DNA of 27,648 nucleotides from an uncultured Pseudomonadota bacterium (GTDB lineage Bacteria > Pseudomonadota > Alphaproteobacteria > Rs-D84), in assembly GCA_900313285.1 (NCBI GenBank), contig OMQP01000003.1:1-27648 (forward strand), given 5' to 3'. The number at the start of each line of letters is the position of its first letter. Position 1 is the first letter of the stretch. This document shows positions 5,567 to 14,393 of this stretch, piece after piece. Below the pieces are notes generated by a model, which did not search any database, had not been told where the DNA came from, and saw nothing but the letters and a program-made list of their open reading frames with translations. The position numbers were made by a program, and so were the translations under genes.

Positions 5567-7279
5567 ATGGGAAATTTCCTTCAAACACAAAATATTTTTT
5601 CTTGTGGTGAAGTGTCCCCAGATTTTTATGCAATACATAATATGCATGGGGTTTCTAAACTTGAGAATATGGATGTTTTGCAATCTGGTGGCATAAAACG
5701 TCGTGATGGTTTAAAAAGTATAGCATCTGTTGCAAATAATGCGATATTGGTACCTTTCATAATAAGTGAAACGGAAAAATATTTGCTTGTTATTTCTTCG
5801 CAATCTATATCTGTTTATCAAAATGATACACAAATAACGACTTTGATTGCACCATGGAATGCGACTGATTTAAACAAATTACAATATGCGCAAAGATTTA
5901 ATAGTTTGTTTTTTGTTCATCCGGATTTTCCGCCACGCGTATTAACAAAAACGTCAACTGGTTTTGCGATAAAACAATTGAATTTTTATACAAACCCAGA
6001 TGTCAGCGTAAATATACCATTTACAAGGTTTGATGATACTGATGGGATATCGATCACTATAACCACCAGTACAATAGATAATAATCATGCGATTTTCACA
6101 ACTAATCAAGATATGTGGTCAAATGATTGGGTGGGACTTAGGTTATTAGTAAATAGCAAACAATGGATTGTTGAATCTGTCCAAAATGCTCGTGTAGCTA
6201 CAGTATACAGCAACGGTTCATATACAATACCAGATCATGCAATAACAGATTGGAAAGAAGCTGCATTCAGTGCTAAACGTGGTTGGCCACTTTCTGTATC
6301 TTTCCATCAAAACAGATTGATTTTTGGTGGCAGCCCATCTGCACCGAACAGTATATGGATGTCAAAGACAGGCGAATATAATAATTTTGATGTTGGTAGT
6401 GGACTTGATGATGAAGCAATTTTTGTAACTTTATTATCAGCACAACATAATCATATATCTACTGTCATCAGCAGTGATACTTTGCAGATATTAACATCTG
6501 TTGGGGAATGGGCTATTTCAAATACTCCGTTAACACCGACGAATGTAAATATAAAACAACATACATCTGTAGGCAGTATAATTACAAATTATTTGCCACC
6601 ACAACAGATGGAAGGTCGTACCGTATTTGTATCCAGGTCAGGAAAAGATATTCGTGAATTAAATATGGATGTATTGAACCAAACATATAACGCGGAAGAT
6701 TTATGTTGTTTCGCAAAACATCTTATGCAGAATCCGATAAGTATAGCGTATAATCCAGCGGAACATCGTTTATACGTTGTTATGTCTGATGGTTATATTG
6801 CTGTATTAAATAAATATACGAATACAGAAATATCTGCATGGGGCACATATAAAACAGACGGTGATTTTAAATACGTATCTGTTTTAGATGGAACAACATA
6901 TGTGATTGTAAGCAGAAAAAATATTTGTTATTTAGAAAAATTTGATAACGATTGTTTAAATGATGCAAACACATATGGTTTTGCATATTGTGTTTCTGCG
7001 TTGCCACTTATAGTTAATAATCATGCACCGAAAAAGGTCAGAGCGCGAAAAATAAATTTGCGATTAAAGGATACTAAAACTGTATTTATAAACGGTATGC
7101 GTTTGGAAATACCAAACAGTGCCTATGATACAAACAGTAATGGTTATACTGGCGATTTATCCATGAATTTATTGGGTGTTCAATTTGATACTATGCAACC
7201 AATGTGGTCAATATCAAGCAGTGAACAATTACCCGCAACGATATTATCTGTAACAATAGATGGTTGGTATTCATTATAA
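5567..7279 (+). CDS. Tail tubular protein B-like nozzle protein (T7 gp12-type)
   Basis: 570-aa beta-rich tail nozzle protein. Hallmarks: N-terminal FLQTQNIFSCGEVSPDFYA with LENMDVLQSGGIKRRDGL, then a middle VSFHQNRLIFGGSPSAPNSIWMSKTG and DVGSGLDDEAIFVTLLSAQ, which are the signature-like blocks of podoviral tail proteins, followed by IVSSDTLQILTSVGEWAIS-type text. It is shorter than T7 gp12 (about 794 aa) but comparable with small alphaproteobacterial versions. It forms the tip of the short tail together with the tail tubular A protein. Start ATG 5567 with AAAGGA. Confidence 0.85.
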   Translation: MGNFLQTQNIFSCGEVSPDFYAIHNMHGVSKLENMDVLQSGGIKRRDGLKSIASVANNAILVPFIISETEKYLLVISSQSISVYQNDTQITTLIAPWNATDLNKLQYAQRFNSLFFVHPDFPPRVLTKTSTGFAIKQLNFYTNPDVSVNIPFTRFDDTDGISITITTSTIDNNHAIFTTNQDMWSNDWVGLRLLVNSKQWIVESVQNARVATVYSNGSYTIPDHAITDWKEAAFSAKRGWPLSVSFHQNRLIFGGSPSAPNSIWMSKTGEYNNFDVGSGLDDEAIFVTLLSAQHNHISTVISSDTLQILTSVGEWAISNTPLTPTNVNIKQHTSVGSIITNYLPPQQMEGRTVFVSRSGKDIRELNMDVLNQTYNAEDLCCFAKHLMQNPISIAYNPAEHRLYVVMSDGYIAVLNKYTNTEISAWGTYKTDGDFKYVSVLDGTTYVIVSRKNICYLEKFDNDCLNDANTYGFAYCVSALPLIVNNHAPKKVRARKINLRLKDTKTVFINGMRLEIPNSAYDTNSNGYTGDLSMNLLGVQFDTMQPMWSISSSEQLPATILSVTIDGWYSL

Positions 7280-7294
7280 TTAAAAGGAGTTTTT

Positions 7295-7642
7295 ATGGGA
7301 CAATTAGTTTCGGATGTGACAAAAGTTTTAGATTACAAAGAAGCAAAAAAATCAGCAGAAAATGAACGACAAAAAATTTTAGCTGAAATGGCAGCAGATG
7401 AAAATACAAAAACTAATTTAATTAAAAAGGTTTTAGCAGAACAACGTGCAAAATACGGTGCGACCGGTAACAGTGGTCGCGGATTGTCAGAAGAGGCAGT
7501 ATTAAAACGTTTGCGTTCAGAAACATCCATGCCATACGATGAAAAACGTCAAAACAATATCGAGAAAATTAAAAAAACAAAGGTAAAGAAACCAAATATT
7601 ATAAAAAATTGGTTGTCGAACATAGATAAAATAGCAGGATAG
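7295..7642 (+). CDS. Small basic phage protein, virion-associated candidate
   Basis: 115-aa, charged and helical, not recognised as a named family. It holds a helical segment rich in Lys/Glu (residues 10-50), then LAEQRAKYGATGNSGRGLSEEAVLKRL and a lysine-rich tail (KKTKVKKPNI). The motif around AKYGATGxSGxG recurs in small proteins between the tail nozzle and fibre genes in podoviral clusters as I recall them, possibly injected internal proteins. Good ribosome binding site (AAAGGAG) at ATG 7295. Confidence 0.5.
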   Translation: MGQLVSDVTKVLDYKEAKKSAENERQKILAEMAADENTKTNLIKKVLAEQRAKYGATGNSGRGLSEEAVLKRLRSETSMPYDEKRQNNIEKIKKTKVKKPNIIKNWLSNIDKIAG

Positions 7643-7651
7643 GGGGACAAT

Positions 7652-8200
7652 ATGTATAAAATCTCTTATACTGGGGATGGCGAAAACAATGAATTTGTAT
7701 TTACTTTCCCTTTTTTCCAAGATGAAGATGTTCGTGTTTGCATAGATAATGTTCTGTTAGATAATACTCAATATGATGTCAATGCAAATGAAGATTTTAG
7801 TGGCGGTTTGGTTGTTTTTCCAAGCGCACCAGAATCTGGAAAACAAATAGATATATTTCGACAAATATCTTTGAACAGAATCATAGATTATCAGCCAACA
7901 ATAAAAATAGATCCGGAAGATTTAAATTCAGATTTTAATTTTTTATTGGCTGCATTCCAAGATTTTCGAAATATCGATATTGATTTGTCTGAATGGGCGA
8001 ATATACATGATACGTTGTTAACACAAATACATTATGCCATTCAAACCATAGAAGATAAAATGTCTGGTGGGGCGGTATTAGGTTTATATAACAATTTATT
8101 AAATGTATTGGATGGGGCATTACCAAAACTGATAAATGATTACGGTTCTGTTACAGAACCTGCAGATACAGAAAACAATGACGATTACGGAAGCATATAG
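7652..8200 (+). CDS. Tail fibre N-terminal/adaptor protein (T7 gp17 head domain-like)
   Basis: 182-aa protein whose first 130 residues match the pattern of the T7 tail-fibre attachment domain: YTGDGENNEFVFTFPFF, VCIDNVLLDNTQYDV, GGLVVFPSAPESGKQIDIFR, and LNSDFNFLLAAFQD. The long shaft and receptor-binding C-terminus are missing; it ends in a short helical and acidic tail (LLNVLDGALPKLINDYG). It could be an adaptor to which another fibre binds, or a truncated fibre. Its last 23 nt overlap the ATG of the terminase N-half gene. Confidence 0.72.
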   Translation: MYKISYTGDGENNEFVFTFPFFQDEDVRVCIDNVLLDNTQYDVNANEDFSGGLVVFPSAPESGKQIDIFRQISLNRIIDYQPTIKIDPEDLNSDFNFLLAAFQDFRNIDIDLSEWANIHDTLLTQIHYAIQTIEDKMSGGAVLGLYNNLLNVLDGALPKLINDYGSVTEPADTENNDDYGSI

Positions 8201-8777
8201 TTTTTTACATGAATGGAACAGATTATTAGGTTTGCAGACACCAAAACATCATGAACAAATAATGCAGTTTTTGGTTGATGTTTTTAATAATGAACCACAT
8301 AGGGGATTATTAAATGCTTTTCGTCATTCTGGAAAATCTACAGTAGTTGGGATTTTTGCTGCGAGTGTTTTATATTATAAACCAGAAACTAGAATACTGA
8401 TTTTATCTGCGGAATCAGGGTTGGCTTCACGAATGGTGGCACATATAAAAAATATTTTGGAAAATCATCCATGGTGTGAAGATATTCTGCCCGATGTAAA
8501 GAAAGAATGGGGAACGCATAAAATTACTATAAAACGTCCCATAGGAATTCGTGAACCGTCTGTTATTTGTCAGGGGATTTCTGGAAATATTACTGGAATG
8601 CGTTCGGATTTAATTATATGCGATGATGTTGAAGTGCCTAACACGTGCAATACACAACAAAAAAGAATTAATTTGCGTGAAAGATTGCGAGAATTAGATT
8701 TTATTCTGTCGCCACATGGAACAATGGTTTACATTGGTACACCACATACATATGATACGATATATAAAACAGAATAA
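8178..8777 (+). pseudogene. Terminase large subunit, N-terminal ATPase half (split gene)
   Basis: 199-aa motor half of the DNA packaging enzyme. Visible: Walker A-like AFRHSGKS (47-54), Walker B LIICDD (145-150) followed by Glu152, and the coupling motif GTPHT (187-191). An intact TerL continues after GTPHTxxxIY into a linker with PFLxG and the nuclease. Here the frame stops two residues after IYKT, and the continuation PFLHGYKYLKIP is found 3.3 kb away at 12066 in the same orientation. The ATG at 8178 lies inside the fibre-adaptor gene (overlap 23 nt). The half contains all ATPase motifs, so it could fold alone, but packaging with separated motor and nuclease would be unusual; probably inactivated. 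Confidence 0.85.
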
Positions 8778-8778
8778 A

Positions 8779-9420
8779 TTACGATAATGAAGACATAAAT
8801 GTGCGCAATTTTGCCAAAACAGTTTCACCTTGTTCACCGAACATAGGTAAATATGTTTCGTATTCTGGCATGTCAGCCTGAATCTGGGCCCGATTACGTT
8901 CTGTCAATGTTTCTGATAATAATTGGTTTGCCGAATCCCAAATACGATATGCTTTGTCTGTTCTGATAACCATTTTCCATTTTTCAAGCATTGGCGCATC
9001 AGAAGCAATAGCAGATTTTATGTTTTCAATCCAATCGTTTCCAAATTTTTGTACGATAGGTATGTTTTTAATTTTATCCAAACCTTCAGGACTTGGTTGA
9101 AATGCATCCAAAGCAGCTGTTAATTCTGCTTTTTCTTCATCAGATAAAGCAAATATAACAGATTGTCCGGACATCATACCGCCATATGGTAACAAATCTT
9201 TGTCGATGGAATTCATAGGGGTTTTGCCATTTCGTAAATTATTTATATGTGCAATCAATTTGTTGCCCGTTGGCAAAAGTTCAAGTTCAGCGATAACTTT
9301 CGGGTCGTTAGATTCTTGGATAAAAACCTGATTAACAGCAGCCCATCCACCGTCTATGACATGTTCTTGGCGGTAAAGATTCAATAAACGTTGTGCGATA
9401 ATGTGTGCTTGCTGTGGCAT
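8779..9420 (-). CDS. Unknown 213-aa protein in the dnaB block
   Basis: Soluble, helical, acidic protein with no signal peptide or membrane segment; I do not recognise a family. Notable text: MPQQAHIIAQRLLNLYRQEH at the start, LPTGNKLIAHINNLRNGKTP, SDEEKAELTAALDAF and MPEYETYLPMFGEQGETVLA near the end. A good ribosome binding site (AGGGGAGAG) precedes ATG 9420. It is 28 nt downstream of the double-HTH regulator and probably cotranscribed. Its stop is one base from the stop of the truncated terminase half, with no terminator between, so transcription should run on antisense into the phage genes. Confidence 0.6.
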   Translation of the reverse strand: MPQQAHIIAQRLLNLYRQEHVIDGGWAAVNQVFIQESNDPKVIAELELLPTGNKLIAHINNLRNGKTPMNSIDKDLLPYGGMMSGQSVIFALSDEEKAELTAALDAFQPSPEGLDKIKNIPIVQKFGNDWIENIKSAIASDAPMLEKWKMVIRTDKAYRIWDSANQLLSETLTERNRAQIQADMPEYETYLPMFGEQGETVLAKLRTFMSSLS

Positions 9421-9448
9421 GTTTTTCTCTCCCCTTGGTTAAACACGT

Positions 9449-10456
9449 TTATTGCATAACAATCATTACGATTTTGTGCATTGTTTTGCCAGAAATTTTT
9501 TCTTCTGGATTAGATACATGGCCATATGTTTTTCCATGAGAATCTTGACGAACAACGACAATTTGGGCGTCAACGACTTCATCAGAATCTAATTTTGAAA
9601 AATCTGCGTCTATGCAAACAGCCAAATCACCAACCTTTGGTTTTGAGTTTGCATCTGCAAAAACGTATGATGTTTCAGGTATGAAACCGTTCAAACGTTT
9701 TGAATTTGGAATAACAGCGTAAATACCATTGTGTCCTTCGAGTGTTGTTGGAGCAACAATCATATTTTCATCAGATTTTTTCAATTTGATTACTTTTCCA
9801 TTTGGAGTTCCAAATACAGGTACCAATTTTTTACGCGCATTATCGTATAATTGTGCACCGTACAAACCACCATGAACGTCTAAACCAGACATCGGATTGA
9901 CAGGTTCCAAAACAGATCTGACACGTTCCTTAACTTTGTTGATTTGTTTTGTTAATTCGCCTGCGCTGTATAATTTAGCGATTTCATCAAATAATTGAGC
10001 AGATGTATAACCAAAAGCTTTCGCTAAAACATCAATTTCGTTTTCGTATACTTCACGTTGACCGACTTCGATTTTATGGTACACAGACAAAGTCATTTTT
10101 GCAGCTTTTGCAGCTTCGGCAATGGTTTTTTCAGCGCGTTGACGGATTTTACGTAACCCGCTGCCGAATATTTTCAATCCGCTGCCTTCGTTATCGGTTA
10201 AACGGCGTTTAATTTCATTTTGCCAATTTTCTGCGACTGCATCTGATTCATGAATAAATATATCAGATAATTTACAGCCCAAAATTTTGCAAACATTCAA
10301 AAGTTGTTTTTGGTTTAAACGACGAACGCCTTTTTCAATCTTTGAAACAGCGGACAAAGATAAATTTGCGCGTTTCGCTAATTCTGTCATTTTCAGCCCC
10401 TTGGCAGCACGAATGTTGCGAATATTATTTGGAAAAATGATTTCTTCTTGTGCCAT
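9449..10456 (-). CDS. Double-HTH XRE-family regulator with a degenerate S24-like C-terminus
   Basis: 335-aa regulator. First XRE helix-turn-helix at about residues 12-66 (RAAKGLKMTELAKRANLSLS, then AVSKIEKGVRR); second HTH-like unit at about 103-157 (RKIRQRAEKTIAEAAKAAKM, YHKIEVGQRE). The C-terminal 120 residues (around IYAVIPNSKRLNGFIPETSY and KPKVGDLAVCID) look like the beta fold of S24/LexA-type sensory domains, but I see no Ser-Met nucleophile motif, so self-cleavage is doubtful. ATG 10456 has a perfect AAGGAG. Its own promoter carries a palindrome over the -10, suggesting autoregulation. It lies between dnaB and the 213-aa gene. Confidence 0.72.
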   Translation of the reverse strand: MAQEEIIFPNNIRNIRAAKGLKMTELAKRANLSLSAVSKIEKGVRRLNQKQLLNVCKILGCKLSDIFIHESDAVAENWQNEIKRRLTDNEGSGLKIFGSGLRKIRQRAEKTIAEAAKAAKMTLSVYHKIEVGQREVYENEIDVLAKAFGYTSAQLFDEIAKLYSAGELTKQINKVKERVRSVLEPVNPMSGLDVHGGLYGAQLYDNARKKLVPVFGTPNGKVIKLKKSDENMIVAPTTLEGHNGIYAVIPNSKRLNGFIPETSYVFADANSKPKVGDLAVCIDADFSKLDSDEVVDAQIVVVRQDSHGKTYGHVSNPEEKISGKTMHKIVMIVMQ

Positions 10457-10478
10457 TTATTGACTCCTTAAAGATATG

Positions 10479-10515
10479 TTGACAAAATATTAGTCAATTT
10501 TTAAGGCTTTGGCAA
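10479..10515 (-). promoter_or_regulatory. Promoter with palindromic operator for the XRE regulator
   Basis: On the minus strand TTGCCA (10515-10510), a 17-nt spacer and TAATAT (10492-10487). The inverted repeat TTGAC-N9-GTCAA (10497-10479) covers the -10, a place where a bound XRE dimer would block initiation. Confidence 0.6.
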
Positions 10516-10522
10516 GGAAAAA

Positions 10523-12073
10523 TTAAATAATATCATCAGGGATGTCGTTCACATCGGAAATATTTTGAACGTTTGAGTCATTTTGTGATGCAAAAGGAAC
10601 TTCAAAATCTTGATCTGGAACGTTTTGTGTGAACTGATTTAAATTATCAAACAGAGAATATTCACCGTTAAAGCTAAGGTGTACAGTTTCTGTTTTTCCA
10701 TGGCGGTTTTTAGCAATGATAACATCTGCTTTATTACGAGATTTATCAAGACGGTTTTGCCAATGTTGAGTTGCGTTTTCAGAAGCCAATCCGGATAAAC
10801 GTTTTTCAGGTGAACGACCGTCCAAATAATATTCTTCACGGTACGTAAACATTACAATATCCGCATCTTGTTCAATAGAACCAGATTCACGCAAATCAGA
10901 TAACACAGGTCTTTTATCATCGCGATCTTCAACTTTACGCGATAACTGGGACAACGCAATAACAGGGACATTTAAATCTTTTGCTAGTATTTTTAATCCA
11001 CGAGTGATTTCAGATAATTCTTGAACACGATTGTCATTGTGTTTACCGCCTGGTGAAGTCATCAACTGTAAATAATCAATAACGATTAAAGCAATGCCAC
11101 CAAATTGACGAGCTATACGACGAGCACGTGTTTTTATTGCGGGAACAGACATATTAGCTGTGTCATCTATAACAACAGGAACTTTTGACAAAGCATCTGC
11201 GTATTTGGACATTTTCATAAAATCTTCATCTGATAAACTTCCTTCACGCATGCGGACAGTAGGAATTTTTGATTGTGAAGACAGCACACGCGCAGCCAAC
11301 TGAGATTGCGACATTTCAAGACTGAAAAACGCAACAGCGCCCTTGAATTGATCATTGGCACGACCATTTAATATTGCATTTGCCGCATTAAAAGCAATAT
11401 TCATCGCTAATGTCGTTTTACCCATACCTGGACGTCCTGCAATAATAATCAAATCAGAACGATGTAAACCACTGATAGATTTGTCCAAATCATCTAAACC
11501 TGTGGTTAAACCGGATAATTTTCCGTCCGCTTTATATGCATTTGCAGCTTCTTCCAATGCAATTTTTAATGCATCTGCCAATGTTGCAGTATTGCGTTCA
11601 GATTGTCCAGTAGATGCCAAATTAAACAATTTTTGTTCGGCGGATTCAATTTGTGTGTTTACATCTTTGTCTAAATCTTCTGTGTACGCGTCATCTATGA
11701 TAGATTGCCCCAGATTTATTAAATCGCGACGACGAGCATTATCAAAAACAATACGACCATAATGTTCGACATTTACGACTGTTGCACCTGCAGAAGCCAA
11801 TTTTGTTAAGTATTCAACACCACCAACACTTTCCAGGGTTCCCTGTTGTTCAAGATATGTTTTTGCAGTGATTATATCAAAAGGAATACCAACGCTGAAT
11901 TGACGAAGTGCCAATTTATAGATTTCTTGGTGTGCAGGATGTGAAAAATGTTCCGGCAGCAAGAATTCAGATACAGATTCTAATGCGCGGTTATTCATCA
12001 ACACCGCTGCAAGAACTGCTTGTTCGGCTTCTAAATTCGTAGGTAAAGTTTTCGGAGTAAAGTCCATGTCCAT
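10523..12073 (-). CDS. dnaB: Replicative DNA helicase DnaB
   Basis: 516-aa hexameric 5'-3' helicase of the replication fork. N-terminal domain: LEAEQAVLAAVLMNNRAL and FSHPAHQEIY; linker with LSGLTTGLDDLD; RecA-like motor with Walker A AGRPGMGKT (about 212-220), FFSLEMS, Walker B-like IVIDYLQLM, and RDDKRPVLSDLRESGSIEQ near the end of the motor, followed by a disordered acidic tail. Length and motifs are those of chromosomal alphaproteobacterial DnaB, not of phage primase-helicases. Start is ATG 12073 or 12067 (MDMDF); an upstream open extension to 12214 is phage terL sequence on the other strand. The gene begins within a few bases of the junction with terL, so its native leader and ribosome binding site appear to be gone. 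No inteins are seen. Confidence 0.93.
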   Translation of the reverse strand: MDMDFTPKTLPTNLEAEQAVLAAVLMNNRALESVSEFLLPEHFSHPAHQEIYKLALRQFSVGIPFDIITAKTYLEQQGTLESVGGVEYLTKLASAGATVVNVEHYGRIVFDNARRRDLINLGQSIIDDAYTEDLDKDVNTQIESAEQKLFNLASTGQSERNTATLADALKIALEEAANAYKADGKLSGLTTGLDDLDKSISGLHRSDLIIIAGRPGMGKTTLAMNIAFNAANAILNGRANDQFKGAVAFFSLEMSQSQLAARVLSSQSKIPTVRMREGSLSDEDFMKMSKYADALSKVPVVIDDTANMSVPAIKTRARRIARQFGGIALIVIDYLQLMTSPGGKHNDNRVQELSEITRGLKILAKDLNVPVIALSQLSRKVEDRDDKRPVLSDLRESGSIEQDADIVMFTYREEYYLDGRSPEKRLSGLASENATQHWQNRLDKSRNKADVIIAKNRHGKTETVHLSFNGEYSLFDNLNQFTQNVPDQDFEVPFASQNDSNVQNISDVNDIPDDII

Positions 12074-12914
12074 TAGATTAAACGAAAATTTTAATAATTC
12101 AATACCTTTTTTACATGGGTATAAATATTTGAAGATTCCTATAGTGGACAGCGCCGGAAATCCGGCATGGCCAGAGATGTTTTCCATTGAAAAAATACAT
12201 GAATTGGAAACCATTGTGGGACCGCGACATTTTTCTGCGCAAATGATGTTAGAATATGTCGCAGATGAACGAATACACCTTGATCCTGGGGCTGTGCATT
12301 TTTATGACGATGATTTTGATTGGCAACGGCTTCGAATCGGTGAAAATGCCATTACAGGATATGCTTTTTATTGGGACCCATCGTCTGGTCATGCAAATTC
12401 AGATGGCAGTGTATGTGTTTTAATTTACAGGGATGATAAGAACAGAAATTTTTTCATACATGATGTTATGTATATGTATGTTTCAGATGATGATATTCAT
12501 CCGCTTGCTACACAATGTAATGCAGTTCTTGATTTTATGCAGAAACACAGATTATCAAGAATAGGGGTTGAAATAAATGGTTTAGGAAACGCATTACCTG
12601 AAATAATGCGTAATGTTGCAAACGAAAGACAAAAACAAATAAATATTTTACAAATTTCAAATCATACAAAGAAAGAAACTCGAATTCTGAATGCGCTGGA
12701 ACCCATTTTGACAACAGGCCGATTGTATATGCACAACAGAATAAAACAAACAATGTTGTTATCAGAGATGTTGGCCTGGTCGCCAATGGGTTCTGTGGAA
12801 CATGATGATGGATTAGATGCAATTGCAGGTGCTTTGACAATGTTGCCATGCCCAATGCATCAGTTAAATATGAATTCAAAAATAATGAAAGCAAATACAG
12901 ATTTCAAAATCTAA
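12066..12914 (+). pseudogene. Terminase large subunit, C-terminal nuclease half (split gene)
   Basis: 282-aa nuclease half of TerL. The N-terminal part (residues 10-65) is the linker normally following the ATPase: SIPFLHGYKYLKIPI, AWPEMFSIEKI, GPRHFSAQMMLEYV. The RNase H-like nuclease acidic residues are present: Asp104 in FYWDPSSG, Glu169 in IGVEINGLG, and the DDGLDA cluster (247-252). All catalytic positions look intact. The ATG at 12066 is made of bases complementary to the dnaB start region, so it is an accidental start and no clear ribosome binding site precedes it. Together with 8178-8774 it would rebuild a roughly 480-aa terminase in frame. Confidence 0.85.
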
Positions 12915-12931
12915 AAACAAAAGGAAAACAA

Positions 12932-14155
12932 ATGCAAAAAAATCTTATGCAATTATATAAACGTGCTTTGGAAAAACAAGAAGTATGGTTATCACGTTGG
13001 AAAACAGCAATGCGATATACTATACCAACAGATGATACAGATACTGCTACACTTTTTGACGCAACAGCATCAGACGCAGTTGATAATCTGGCTGCATCTA
13101 TGTATTCGTTGTTAACTCCACCAGAATCTTTGTGGATAAATTTGGTGCGTGAAAGTGATTTATCTCCGGATGCAGATTTTGCAACAGCGATGTTGCGAGC
13201 ACATTTAAACGATTCCAATTTTTATACAACAATACACCAATGTTATATTGATTTGGTTGTTTTGGGAACGGCCTGTTTATTTATGGCAGAAAATCCAATA
13301 GGTGCAGATTCTGCTTTTTCTTTCACCGCAATACCAATGACTGATATTGCAATATTACCAGGTATGGTTTTTCATACGACCTCTGTACCTGTTGGGGACA
13401 TTCCAGAAAGATATCCAAATGTTACGTTACCAAACAATGTAAAAAATATGATTAAAGATAATCCGCAAACACCGATAAAGTTAGTACAATCTTTGATTGG
13501 TAAAGATTTTACTGCATGGTTGGATATCGGGGGCGATATTGAAAATAATATTGTTGCACGTGGAACATTTGAAACAAATCCATATATTATTTTCCGTTGG
13601 TCCTTGATTAGTGGTGAACAGTATGGACGTGGACCTGTGTTGCGTGCTTTGCCAGACATAAAAACAGCAAACAAAGTTGTAGAATTAGTTTTGAAAAATG
13701 CAACTATTGCAGTAAGTGGCATTTGGCAAGCCGATGATGATGGCGTTATAAATCTGTCTAATATAAATTTGACGCCGGGCGCAATAATTCCAAAAGCAGT
13801 TGGCAGTTCTGGATTAACACCGTTATCCAGTGGAGCAGATTTTGATGTGTCTCAAATTGTTTTGCGTGATTTGCGCGACAGAATCAGACACACATTGTTA
13901 GCTGACAGATTGGGATTATTATCAGATAAAGAAATGACAGCTACAGAAATATTAGCGCGTAATTCTGATATGGTTCGTATATTGGGTGCAACATATGGAC
14001 GTTTGTTGCATGAATTTATCAGACCTTTGTGTGAACGCGGATTGCAAATATTATCGCGTCGTGGGTTAATAGATAAAATATCTTTGCACAGTGATGCGGA
14101 ATTAAAATATATTGCACCTATCGCGCAAATGGCACGTGAAGAAATGTCAATATAG
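12932..14155 (+). CDS. Portal (head-tail connector) protein, T7 gp8-type
   Basis: 407-aa portal protein, a dodecameric ring through which DNA enters and leaves the head. Typical blocks: YKRALEKQEVWLSRWKTAMR, then AVDNLAASMYSLLTPPESLW, LVVLGTACLFMAE, NPYIIFRWSLISGEQYGRGP with ALPDIKTANKVVELVLKNA, and the stem helix region TATEILARNSDMVRILGATY. Shorter than T7 gp8 (536 aa). Start chosen at ATG 12932 with AAAGGA; the longer open frame from 12848 overlaps terL and lacks a ribosome binding site. It follows terL by 17 nt, as usual. Confidence 0.88.
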   Translation: MQKNLMQLYKRALEKQEVWLSRWKTAMRYTIPTDDTDTATLFDATASDAVDNLAASMYSLLTPPESLWINLVRESDLSPDADFATAMLRAHLNDSNFYTTIHQCYIDLVVLGTACLFMAENPIGADSAFSFTAIPMTDIAILPGMVFHTTSVPVGDIPERYPNVTLPNNVKNMIKDNPQTPIKLVQSLIGKDFTAWLDIGGDIENNIVARGTFETNPYIIFRWSLISGEQYGRGPVLRALPDIKTANKVVELVLKNATIAVSGIWQADDDGVINLSNINLTPGAIIPKAVGSSGLTPLSSGADFDVSQIVLRDLRDRIRHTLLADRLGLLSDKEMTATEILARNSDMVRILGATYGRLLHEFIRPLCERGLQILSRRGLIDKISLHSDAELKYIAPIAQMAREEMSI

Positions 14156-14165
14156 GGTGATAAAA

Positions 14166-14369
14166 ATGTCTGATATAGAAAAACAATATGCGCGTACTTT
14201 TTCTACACCATACGGAAAACAAGTTTTATCGCATTTACGTTCTTTGACCATAGAACGCGTTTTGGGACAAAATGTGACGGATAGTGAGTTACGCTGGTGG
14301 GCTGCACAAAAAGCATTGGTGCATCAAATTGAAAATTTAATTCAAAGGGGGAATAATCCAACACAATAA
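14166..14369 (+). CDS. Small phage protein, Bbp19-like
   Basis: 67-aa protein downstream of the portal gene. FSTPYGKQVLSHLRSLTIER and ELRWWAAQKALVHQIENLI resemble the small Bbp19-type proteins of podoviruses, whose role is unknown. Start ATG 14166; GGGTGATAAAA upstream is a weak site. It ends 24 nt before the next small gene. Confidence 0.6.
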   Translation: MSDIEKQYARTFSTPYGKQVLSHLRSLTIERVLGQNVTDSELRWWAAQKALVHQIENLIQRGNNPTQ

Positions 14370-14393
14370 TTTGTGGTAAATTATTATAACAAC

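Noticed and set aside
8778..12065. Intron or intein splitting terL
   Set aside because: The intervening DNA carries three full genes on the opposite strand and no self-splicing or intein motifs are apparent.
8760..12090. Transposon or target-site duplication flanking the dnaB block
   Set aside because: Only a weak AGA(A/T)TAAA similarity is seen at the two junctions; no inverted repeats or transposase.
12074..12214. Extended N-terminus of DnaB from 12214
   Set aside because: The extra 47 codons are read from the opposite strand of terL and bear no relation to DnaB; the true start is at the MDMDF codons.
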